Assembly (NCBI GenBank): GCA_025937615.1
Contig: JAICRA010000118.1
Location: forward strand, 1 to 5,529
Length of the DNA: 5,529 bases
Direction of reading: 5' to 3'
DNA from: Thermomicrobiales bacterium
Lineage (GTDB): Bacteria; Chloroflexota; Chloroflexia; Thermomicrobiales; UBA6265
Of this stretch, positions 1 to 5,073 are shown piece after piece. The translations under genes were made by a program, and so were the position numbers. Below the pieces are notes generated by a model. The model searched no databases. It was not told where the DNA came from and was given only the letters and a program-made list of their open reading frames with translations. The stretch's first letter is position 1. Each line of letters opens with the position of its first letter.

Positions 1-43
1 CGGCGGACCCAGGCCTTCCTCTCACTATCGCACTGAAAGAAGC

Positions 44-61
44 GGAAAGCGAAGGCTTTCC
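44..61 (-). terminator. Possible intrinsic terminator after the aroF-phzF-like unit
   Basis: A perfect 7-bp stem (44-50 with 55-61) closes a 4-nt loop, 33 nt beyond the stop codon of the PhzF-family gene. Read on the minus strand it is followed by GCTTCTTTC, which is pyrimidine-rich but not a clean U run. On the plus strand it is followed by ACCCCACCC, so it can only plausibly act on the minus strand. The rest of 1-94 shows no gene I can support. Confidence 0.45.
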
Positions 62-94
62 CACCCCACCCGAAATGTTTGACCCAACTCCGGA

Positions 95-982
95 TCAGGC
101 GACCCCGATAGCGCCAAGCAGCTCGCCGTCGAACCACCCACCTCCAACCGGGACCGCGTGACCGCTCACCTCGATGCGGGTCACGTGATCCGCGTTGCCT
201 GAGACGCGTGCGAAGAGCTCGCTGGGACGACCGATCTCGGCGCCCTGGGCGATGCGAATTTCCGTGTCCCACGGGATCCGTCCGTGACGAGCAAGATGCA
301 ACGCCAGAGGTCCGGCGGCAGAGCCGGTCGCGGGATCCTCGGCAATGTCGTCGGCCGGCGCGAACATGCGCGTCTTCCAGGCGGGACCCGAGCCGGAGAA
401 GACATTGAACCCCATCAGCGGCAGACCGGACGAGCGGGCCAGCTCACTGAGAGCACTGAAGTCAGGTCTTACGGCGGCAACGTCGTCCGGTCTCTCCAGC
501 ATTGCGTAGACGTGAGCGAGCCCATTGTCGTAGATCGTGACCGGGAGGACGGAACGATCGACGCCAAGCGCCCGCAGAAACTCGACTTCCTTGTCATAAA
601 TTTTGAACGAGGGAATTGGCTGTTCCATCGTGCCGCGCGCGGCTGGACCGGCCGTGCGATCGATGCGCACCGCAACCAGGCCCCGACCGGTCTCCAGGAC
701 GACGCGGTTCGCGCCGGTGTTCGTCGCGATGACGACGGCCGTCCCCAGCACCGGATGCCCGGCGAAGGGTATTTCGCTCGTCGGCGTGAAGATCCGAATC
801 TGTTGGTGAGCGTCATTCCTCTTGGGGTAGGCAAAGACGGTCTCCGAGTAGCCGATCTCCTGCGCGAGCGGTTGCAACTGTGCCTCGGGAATCCTTGTCG
901 CATTCTCGAAGACGGCGAGTTGGTTACCCGCCAGCGGACGCTCGCTAAAGACGTCGACGATGCGAAAAGACCAGCGTTCCAC
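95..982 (-). CDS. PhzF-family isomerase/epimerase-like protein
   Basis: The protein has 295 residues, the usual length for the PhzF family (two-lobed diaminopimelate-epimerase fold, probably cytosolic). Seen in the sequence: the N-terminal VDVFSERPLAGNQLAVF at about residues 9-25; SETVF with Glu47, matching the catalytic glutamate near residue 45 of PhzF; PFAGHPVLG at about 72-80; and the C-terminal-lobe motif EDPATGSAAGPL at 215-226. PhzF itself isomerises trans-2,3-dihydro-3-hydroxyanthranilate in phenazine synthesis, but most family members have no known substrate. No other phz gene is present, so I do not assign that reaction. The GTG start at 982 is preferred over the more distant upstream ATG at 1132 because AGGAGG lies 4 nt before it and family similarity begins there. 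The gene follows aroF after only 8 nt and is probably co-transcribed and translationally coupled with it, which would place it under the same aromatic attenuator. Confidence 0.9.
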   Translation of the reverse strand: MERWSFRIVDVFSERPLAGNQLAVFENATRIPEAQLQPLAQEIGYSETVFAYPKRNDAHQQIRIFTPTSEIPFAGHPVLGTAVVIATNTGANRVVLETGRGLVAVRIDRTAGPAARGTMEQPIPSFKIYDKEVEFLRALGVDRSVLPVTIYDNGLAHVYAMLERPDDVAAVRPDFSALSELARSSGLPLMGFNVFSGSGPAWKTRMFAPADDIAEDPATGSAAGPLALHLARHGRIPWDTEIRIAQGAEIGRPSELFARVSGNADHVTRIEVSGHAVPVGGGWFDGELLGAIGVA

Positions 983-986
983 GGAT

Positions 987-993
987 CCTCCTA
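987..993 (-). promoter_or_regulatory. Ribosome binding site fused to the aroF stop codon
   Basis: On the minus strand TAGGAGG contains both the TAG stop of aroF (993-991) and the Shine-Dalgarno core of the next gene, 4 nt before its GTG. This arrangement favours reinitiation by ribosomes finishing aroF and decides the start of the PhzF-family gene. Confidence 0.8.
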
Positions 994-2040
994 AGCCTGA
1001 TGCATCAGAGGCACTGAATCTCGCTGCCCGACAGCCGACTCTGACCCGGCCAGGAGAGTGGCGTAGAGCACGCGCCCGGATTCGACGATGCTGGCCAGTT
1101 CGGCCGGGGTAATCGTCTGACTGGCGTCGCACATCGCGCGGTCCGGGTCGGGATGGGCCTCGATGATCAGTCCGTCCGCGCCGGCGGCAAGTCCGGCGAG
1201 GGCCATGCGAGCGACCAGCGAGCGGCGACCTGTGCCATGGCTGGGGTCGACGAGGATCGGTAGGTGGGACAGTTCCTTGACGAGCGGCACCACCGTCAGA
1301 TCGAGTGTGAAGCGAGTTGACGTGTCGAAACCGCGGATGCCGCGCTCACAAAGGACGACGTCCGGGTTGCCGTGCGCGAGCACGTACTCGGCGCTCATCA
1401 GCCATTCCTCGATCGTTGCCGAGAACCCGCGCTTGAGCAGCACCGGCTTTCCCGCTTGACCCGCGCGGCGCAGCAGCGGGAAATTGGCCATGTTCCGGGC
1501 CCCAATCTGGATCATGTCCGCGTAGCGGGCGACGAGATCGACATGGTCCGGTTCCATCGCCTCCGTCACCACCGGCAGTCCTGTCTCCTCTCGCGCTTCG
1601 GCGAGGTAACGTAGGCCATCTTCGCCGAGACCCTGGAACGCGTAGGGGGAGGTGCGTGGCTTGAAGGCTCCGCCGCGCAACACGTCGGCCCCGCTGGCTT
1701 TCACGGCCCGCGCCGCCTCGAGCAGTGATTCCCGGCTTTCGATGACGCATGGTCCGCCGATAAGCACCGGCCGGCCGCCGCCTATCCGCACACCGCCCAC
1801 TTTGACCACCGTCGGAGCGTGCGGGCGGCCCTCTCGGCTGGCGAGCATGTATGGCCGGTGCTGCTCCAGAACGGCGCTGACTCCCGGCAGGCCAGCCACC
1901 GAAACGGATCCCGTGACGCCGACCACGGTGCCGCCGTGTCCATCGTCGAATGTCCGGGACTCACATCCCGCGGCGGTCGCCGCGGCCACGATGGCGTTCA
2001 TGGTCGACGCTGGCGCTCCGGCGGCGAGTGTGACGATCAT
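991..2040 (-). CDS. aroF: 3-deoxy-7-phosphoheptulonate (DAHP) synthase, type I-beta
   Basis: The enzyme condenses phosphoenolpyruvate with erythrose 4-phosphate to DAHP, the first step of the shikimate pathway to Trp, Tyr, Phe and chorismate products; it acts in the cytosol. The 349 residues match the Thermotoga/Bacillus-type enzyme. Residues 1 to about 67 form a ferredoxin-like regulatory domain and the rest is a TIM barrel. Visible motifs are IGGPC (94-98), [13 protein letters not shown] (127-139), LLKRG (201-205), CERG (231-234), DPSHGTG (265-271) and [17 protein letters not shown] (292-308). Cys98, His268, Glu294 and Asp305 correspond to the metal ligands of the T. maritima enzyme (C102, H272, E298, D309) with a constant offset of four. 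In that enzyme the N-terminal domain mediates Tyr/Phe feedback inhibition, which is likely but unproven here. The ATG start has AGAGGAGG 5 nt upstream. A leader ORF and terminator just upstream point to transcription attenuation. The next gene follows after 8 nt. Confidence 0.96.
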   Translation of the reverse strand: MIVTLAAGAPASTMNAIVAAATAAGCESRTFDDGHGGTVVGVTGSVSVAGLPGVSAVLEQHRPYMLASREGRPHAPTVVKVGGVRIGGGRPVLIGGPCVIESRESLLEAARAVKASGADVLRGGAFKPRTSPYAFQGLGEDGLRYLAEAREETGLPVVTEAMEPDHVDLVARYADMIQIGARNMANFPLLRRAGQAGKPVLLKRGFSATIEEWLMSAEYVLAHGNPDVVLCERGIRGFDTSTRFTLDLTVVPLVKELSHLPILVDPSHGTGRRSLVARMALAGLAAGADGLIIEAHPDPDRAMCDASQTITPAELASIVESGRVLYATLLAGSESAVGQRDSVPLMHQA

Positions 2041-2045
2041 CGGGT

Positions 2046-2053
2046 CCTCCTCT
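2046..2053 (-). promoter_or_regulatory. Ribosome binding site of aroF
   Basis: AGAGGAGG on the minus strand lies 5 nt before the aroF ATG and just downstream of the attenuator U-tract. It is outside the terminator stem, so the attenuator should act on transcription rather than by hiding this site. Confidence 0.85.
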
Positions 2054-2066
2054 CATGGCGGGCAAC

Positions 2067-2091
2067 AAAAAACCGAGGCCAATGCCTCGGT
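2067..2091 (-). terminator. Attenuator: intrinsic terminator in the aroF leader
   Basis: On the minus strand a perfect 8-bp stem (ACCGAGGC at 2091-2084 with GCCTCGGT at 2079-2072) closes an ATTG loop. It runs straight into six T residues (2072-2067, the first one within the stem). It sits 27 nt before the aroF start and 33 nt after the stop of the leader ORF. A strong terminator between a promoter and its own gene only makes sense if it is conditional, which identifies it as an attenuator. Confidence 0.9.
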
Positions 2092-2173
2092 CCCCCGGCG
2101 CTGCGTTCTGGTCTATTGGGACGTTAGTGGCTGGTCGCCTCCCGTCCCGCCAGCAGCGCCGGGGGAACGTAGC
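2084..2173 (-). promoter_or_regulatory. Candidate antiterminator of the aroF leader RNA
   Basis: In the minus-strand RNA, 2166-2154 (TCCCCCGGCGCTG) is perfectly complementary over 13 bp to 2103-2091 (CAGCGCCGGGGGA). The pairing can continue with two mismatches through 2173-2167 against 2090-2084, adding G-C, C-G, U-G, C-G and G-C pairs. The extended helix would consume the whole 5' arm of the terminator stem. The 5' strand overlaps leader codons 29-35. A competing hairpin pairs 2200-2191 (including the Trp and Tyr codons) with 2155-2146 in ten consecutive pairs, three of them G-U. It would enclose the antiterminator strand in its loop, giving a classic 1:2 / 2:3 / 3:4 scheme. Caution: the perfect 13-bp core overlaps the terminator stem by one base only, so mutual exclusion depends on the weaker extension. 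Folding was done by eye. Confidence 0.6.
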
Positions 2174-2258
2174 CAAAAAAGACGAAGCCGTACCAGCGGG
2201 CGGCAGCCAGCCCGTGGTCGCGGATGGTCTTGCTTGGAGTCCCGACGCTTCTGTGCAT
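2124..2258 (-). CDS. Aromatic-rich attenuator leader peptide upstream of aroF
   Basis: The ORF has 44 codons, ATG to TAA. Residues 22-30 read WYGFVFFGY: one Trp, two Tyr and three Phe in nine codons (2195-2169). There is no other aromatic residue in the peptide, and the next codons are VPPALLAG. Clustered codons for pathway end products, followed by a terminator and then a biosynthetic gene, are the hallmark of ribosome-mediated attenuation, as in the E. coli trp and pheA leaders. Here all three aromatic amino acids are represented, which matches the common first enzyme of the pathway. No ATG, GTG or TTG occurs between codon 1 and the aromatic cluster, so this ATG is the nearest possible start. 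No Shine-Dalgarno precedes it, but a good promoter places transcription start on its A, so leaderless translation is inferred. The peptide itself probably has no function beyond being translated. I know of no named family for it. Confidence 0.82.
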   Translation of the reverse strand: MHRSVGTPSKTIRDHGLAAARWYGFVFFGYVPPALLAGREATSH

Positions 2259-2264
2259 GGCCGC

Positions 2265-2293
2265 ACGGTAAAGGGGAATTGTGGATCTGTCAA
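2265..2293 (-). promoter_or_regulatory. Sigma70-type promoter of the leader-aroF-phzF-like unit
   Basis: On the minus strand there is a consensus -35 box TTGACA (2293-2288), a 17-nt spacer and a -10 box TACCGT (2270-2265; keeps the conserved TA and final T). Six nucleotides (GCGGCC) separate the -10 from the leader ATG, so the usual initiation distance of about 7 nt puts +1 on the A of that ATG at 2258. The promoter lies in the 89-bp gap to the divergent gene starting at 2348. Confidence 0.78.
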
Positions 2294-2347
2294 GCCGCTC
2301 GTCCAGTAGACTCTGTACTTTGCGGCGGATTCGACTGGAAAGGACCC

Positions 2348-2992
2348 GTGTCATTGGCGGAGGGAGGTCCCTCGCCTTTGCGCTTGACGCGCAGCCCGCG
2401 ACTGGACAATGCGCTGCGACTGGGCTGGGAATCGTTCTCGCGCACACTCGCAGTGGCGGGCCCAGAGGAGGCTGCACGCTGGCTCTCGGCGAGGACCGGC
2501 GATCCGGAGTTGGCCGAAGTGGCCGAGGCGCTCCTGGTGTCGGCGCTCGGCGGTGATCCCGATGAATCGGCGGATGCACTGTTTGGCCTCGCCGAACTGG
2601 CCGATGAAACTGAAGACGATCTCCTGGCCGATACGCTTTGGGAGGGGGTGCTCGACCGCTCTCGGAGCGCCGCAGATGGGGAGCTGATGGCCGAGGCGAC
2701 GCGGCGTTTGTCCGCGATAGCGGAACGCAATGGGGATCCTCTAGCCGCAGCCGAGTTCTTCATCGAATTTCTCAACTGGCGGCGTCAGCCGGAGCATTCC
2801 TCGGACCCTGAAGACGTCGAAGTGGCGTTCGATGAGGTCATACGGCTGGCGACCGCCGATGGAGCGCAGCAGGCGGCCGCGCAGTACGGTTATCGGCAAG
2901 TCGGGTTCACGAAGCTCCTCGACGCGGATGACCCGCGAGCGGTCGAAGGCAACTGGGAGGCCGACTCGGCGCCCTATCAGGCATGGTCCTAG
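2348..2992 (+). CDS. Uncharacterised acidic helical protein, divergent from the aroF unit
   Basis: I do not recognise this protein of 214 residues. It is acidic, lacks cysteine and has no signal peptide or membrane segment, so it is probably cytosolic. Most of it looks alpha-helical: amphipathic stretches at about 20-48, 54-68, 74-103 and 112-146, with a TPR-like flavour in AEATRRLSAIAERNGDPLAA (115-134). The C-terminal part (about 156-214) ends in a tail rich in Asp, Glu, Trp and Tyr. No catalytic motif is visible. The GTG start is chosen because AAAGGA (2339-2344) lies 3 nt before it. The open frame extends much further upstream, but there it is only the antisense shadow of aroF. A TTG at 2354 is an alternative start. 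Its promoter is unclear: TAGACT (2307-2312) could be a -10 but has no good -35. Its 5' region overlaps the aroF promoter, which allows but does not prove linked regulation. Confidence 0.72.
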   Translation: MSLAEGGPSPLRLTRSPRLDNALRLGWESFSRTLAVAGPEEAARWLSARTGDPELAEVAEALLVSALGGDPDESADALFGLAELADETEDDLLADTLWEGVLDRSRSAADGELMAEATRRLSAIAERNGDPLAAAEFFIEFLNWRRQPEHSSDPEDVEVAFDEVIRLATADGAQQAAAQYGYRQVGFTKLLDADDPRAVEGNWEADSAPYQAWS

Positions 2993-3014
2993 GAAGGCGA
3001 ATCGTGATTGCTGC

Positions 3015-3043
3015 TTTCACCCTGTCGCCGGGCGTGGCACAAT
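3015..3043 (+). promoter_or_regulatory. Candidate extended -10 promoter for the 116-residue protein gene
   Basis: TTTCAC (3015-3020) is followed after 17 nt by CACAAT (3038-3043), which is preceded by TGG, an extended -10 element. Initiation near 3050 would leave a leader of about 30 nt before the GTG at 3081. The match to consensus is moderate. Confidence 0.45.
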
Positions 3044-3080
3044 GCTGAATTGATTCATCGCTCACCGCGTGGAGTACCCC

Positions 3081-3431
3081 GTGAAGGTCACCGAAGGTCT
3101 ACAGATCATCCGTCAGCGCCTCGTCGAAAACGGAGCAACACCAGAGACGCTGGGCCTCGTCGATGCGATCATGCAGCGAGCGGCGCTCCCGGCGGCGGCG
3201 GCCGCCTCGACGCCATCGCTCTTGCAGCTCGTACGCATGCTGGCGCGGTCACCGGTCGCCAGCAACAACATCGCCGTCTATAACGACCTGCTTCGCCTGG
3301 AGGAGGATCTGCTGTCGGCTGCAGCGCAGTATCACGAACGCGTCCAGGCGGAGGAATCGAAACCGATTCCGAAGACGAAGAAGCACTACAAGCAGCTCAA
3401 GGAGCGTGAGGAGCGGAAGAGTCGGACCTGA
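3081..3431 (+). CDS. Uncharacterised small helical protein with basic tail
   Basis: The protein has 116 residues and I do not recognise it. Residues 1-34 form one or two amphipathic helices and 37-43 are Ala-rich. Residues 45-57 and 68-91 look helical again, the latter with coiled-coil-like spacing (LLRLEEDLLSAAAQYHERV). Residues 94-116 are strongly basic (KPIPKTKKHYKQLKEREERK), which could bind nucleic acid or the ribosome, but this is only a guess. The GTG at 3081 is preferred because GGAG (3071-3074) sits 6 nt upstream; an in-frame GTG at 3069 would add four residues but has no ribosome binding site. A candidate promoter lies just upstream, so the gene may be transcribed separately from the one ending at 2992. 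A hairpin follows the stop codon. Confidence 0.72.
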   Translation: MKVTEGLQIIRQRLVENGATPETLGLVDAIMQRAALPAAAAASTPSLLQLVRMLARSPVASNNIAVYNDLLRLEEDLLSAAAQYHERVQAEESKPIPKTKKHYKQLKEREERKSRT

Positions 3432-3432
3432 C

Positions 3433-3452
3433 CTCGGGTGACGAGACCCGAG
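3433..3452 (+). other. Hairpin between the small protein gene and the aminotransferase gene
   Basis: CTCGGGT (3433-3439) and ACCCGAG (3446-3452) form a perfect 7-bp stem with a 6-nt loop directly after the TGA stop. No U-tract follows, so a Rho-independent terminator is not supported. It could be a weak terminator, a processing stem or chance. Confidence 0.4.
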
Positions 3453-3517
3453 ATCGACACCAGACGGCAAGTCTAAGGCTGAGTCCAGTCGCGAGAAACC
3501 AATAAGGAGACGGAGTG

Positions 3518-4816
3518 ATGGCCCAGATCCTCGAGCGTGCCCAGGAGTTGCTCAATCCAGCGGAGATCATCCCCCGAGTGATCGGGCGGTACTCGCCGCT
3601 CCATATCGACCATGGCAAAGGGATCTACGTCTGGGACGTCAACGGCGAGCGCTACGCCGACTTCACCTCCGGTATCGCGGTCGTCAATACCGGCCATTGC
3701 CATCCCCGCGTAGTAGCGGCGATCCAGGACCAGGCTGCCCGGATCATCCACGCTCAGGCGAACATCCTGGCTCACTCGCCGATGCTGCGAGCCGCCAAGC
3801 TGTTGACGGAGACGACCGCGCCGAACCTCAATCAGGTCTTCTGGACCAATAGCGGAGCCGAGGCGACGGAAGGAGCGATCAAGCTGGCCAAGGTGGCCAC
3901 CGGTCGGCCTGCCATCATCGCTTTCCGCCATGCGTTCCACGGTCGGACCCACGCCGCGATGGCGGTGACGTCGTCGCGGGTGAAGGTGCGCGGGCACTAC
4001 GAGCCCTTGATTCCGAGCGTCTACCACGCACCGTTCCCCTACATGTTCCGCAGTCCCTACAAGGGTGCACCGGAGGACGCCGATCTCTATTACTTTGCCG
4101 AGCTGGAGGCGCTCTTCGATCAAATGGTCATGCCGGACGACGTCGCCGGCATGCTGATCGAAACCGTTGTCGGCGAGGGGGGCTATCTCGTCCCGACCAA
4201 GCGCTGGCTGAAACTGGTGCGGGAGCTGTGCGACAAGCACGGCATCATGTTGATCCTCGACGAGGTCCAGTCGGGGATGGGGCGGACCGGGAAGATGTGG
4301 GCCTTCGAGCACTTCGACGTCGTACCGGACATCATGACGACGGCCAAGGGACTCGCCTCCGGTATGCCGGTGGCGGCGGTAGTTGCGGATCGCGCCCAGA
4401 TGGACAAATGGGCGCCCGGCGCGCACGGTGGAACCTATGGCGGCAACGCGGTCGGGACCGCGGCCGCGGCGGCAACCTTTGAAGTAATGCGCGACGAAGA
4501 CCTGCCCGCAAATGCCGCTCGCATGGGCGCGATTCTGATCGAGGGGCTGCGCGAGATTCAGGCTGATCACCCGGTCATCGGCGATGTGCGCGGACTCGGG
4601 CTGATGGTCGCCACCGAGTTTGTCAATCCGGACGGGTCGCCGAATCCCGAGGCAGTCAAACAGGTCGTGGCGCGGGCGTTTGAAGACAAGACGCTCCTCA
4701 TCACCTGTGGCACGTACGACCAGGCGATCCGAATCGTCCCACCCCTGGTGGTCAATGAAGAGCAGATTCGCGACTTCCTTCACGTCTATCGGCGGGCGGT
4801 GGCGTCCGTCGCCTGA
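3518..4816 (+). CDS. PLP-dependent class III aminotransferase (GabT/ArgD-like)
   Basis: The protein of 432 residues has the standard length and all landmarks of fold-type I class III aminotransferases, cytosolic enzymes moving an amino group from an omega-amino donor to a 2-oxo acid. Visible are FTSGIAVVNTGHCHPRVV (49-66), the phosphate-binding NSGAEATEGAIKLA (111-124), HAFHGRT (138-144), ETVVGEGGY (215-223), DEVQSGMGRTGKMWAFEH (248-265) with Asp248 for the PLP pyridine nitrogen, TTAKGLASGMP (274-284) with Lys277 as Schiff-base lysine, and HGGTYGGN (303-310). The acidic residue in ETVVGEGG and overall style favour 4-aminobutyrate-type enzymes, but acetylornithine, ornithine and other omega-amino acid transaminases share these motifs, so the substrate is left open. 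ATG at 3518 is preferred, with AAGGAG (3504-3509) 8 nt upstream; a GTG at 3515 is an alternative. No arg, gab or put gene is adjacent. A strong terminator follows. Confidence 0.93.
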   Translation: MAQILERAQELLNPAEIIPRVIGRYSPLHIDHGKGIYVWDVNGERYADFTSGIAVVNTGHCHPRVVAAIQDQAARIIHAQANILAHSPMLRAAKLLTETTAPNLNQVFWTNSGAEATEGAIKLAKVATGRPAIIAFRHAFHGRTHAAMAVTSSRVKVRGHYEPLIPSVYHAPFPYMFRSPYKGAPEDADLYYFAELEALFDQMVMPDDVAGMLIETVVGEGGYLVPTKRWLKLVRELCDKHGIMLILDEVQSGMGRTGKMWAFEHFDVVPDIMTTAKGLASGMPVAAVVADRAQMDKWAPGAHGGTYGGNAVGTAAAAATFEVMRDEDLPANAARMGAILIEGLREIQADHPVIGDVRGLGLMVATEFVNPDGSPNPEAVKQVVARAFEDKTLLITCGTYDQAIRIVPPLVVNEEQIRDFLHVYRRAVASVA

Positions 4817-4837
4817 CGTTTCAGGTCGCAAGTTGGA

Positions 4838-4871
4838 GAAGGGGCCGGTGGCGAGCCGGCCCCTTCGTTTT
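4838..4871 (+). terminator. Intrinsic terminator after the aminotransferase gene
   Basis: An 11-bp perfect GC-rich stem (4838-4848 with 4856-4866) with a 7-nt loop is followed by GTTTT, 21 nt after the aminotransferase stop codon. It separates this gene from prfA. Confidence 0.88.
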
Positions 4872-4928
4872 CACGGCGTTCATCCGGCTCGCGAGGCTCG
4901 ACTATCATTATTGTGTCAGCTACTCGTC

Positions 4929-5017
4929 GTGTCATGCTGAGGAACAAAGAATTTCAGTTCACGAGAGCATTCGCTCGCGAACGACGAGATGCTTCGCCTG
5001 TCGGCTCAGAATGACAC
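4929..5017. repeat. MITE/REP-like palindromic repeat of 89 bp
   Basis: The ends GTGTCATGCTGAG (4929-4941) and CTCAGAATGACAC (5005-5017) are inverted repeats with 12 of 13 matches. A second hairpin sits inside: GTTC-A-CGAG (4957-4965) against CTCG-C-GAAC (4974-4982), interrupted by one mismatch. The segments between the two levels (AAAGAATTTC and the complement of GAGATGCTTC) also match at 7 of 10 positions, so the whole unit can fold into one long imperfect hairpin. GTCATTCTGAG...CTCAGAATGAC palindromes are a recurrent interspersed repeat type in many bacterial genomes. No ORF in it is credible and no target-site duplication is obvious at the ends. It lies between a terminator and prfA, a typical intergenic position. 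Confidence 0.72.
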
Positions 5018-5073
5018 CAAATGTGCGAAAAGCGATAGTTGCTGAATAATCTTTCGGTTCGAGGATTCATCAG

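Noticed and set aside
284..994. A 236-codon plus-strand frame over the PhzF-family gene
   Set aside because: Antisense shadow; the minus strand carries the conserved protein.
95..2040. Phenazine biosynthesis cluster (DAHP synthase plus PhzF)
   Set aside because: phz clusters also need PhzA/B, PhzD, PhzE and PhzG. None is seen, the DAHP synthase is the bacterial I-beta housekeeping type rather than the PhzC type, and the other neighbours are unrelated.
2041..2260. T-box or TRAP/tryptophan-repressor type control of aroF
   Set aside because: I find no T-box sequence with the tRNA-acceptor-binding bulge, no series of GAG/UAG repeats as for TRAP, and no operator palindrome at the promoter. The leader peptide explains the terminator better.
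1652..2347. Upstream extension of the plus-strand frame that contains the 214-residue protein
   Set aside because: This part overlaps aroF and the leader in antisense and gives a low-complexity Pro/Ser/Arg sequence; the ribosome binding site and change of composition support the GTG at 2348.
2259..2579. Longer version of the leader ORF starting at 2579
   Set aside because: The extension overlaps the divergent gene and the promoter for the leader, and its sequence is Pro/Arg-rich shadow-type. The promoter would lie inside it.
3036..3050. Sigma54-like TGGCAC element
   Set aside because: TGGCAC is present, but the -12 part reads TGAA instead of TTGC at the required spacing; an extended -10 reading is better.
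3473..4831. A 452-codon open frame on the minus strand
   Set aside because: It is antisense to the aminotransferase, which has every family motif; the frame stays open because of the GC-rich third positions. Its translation is rich in His, Arg and Asp without any recognisable domain.
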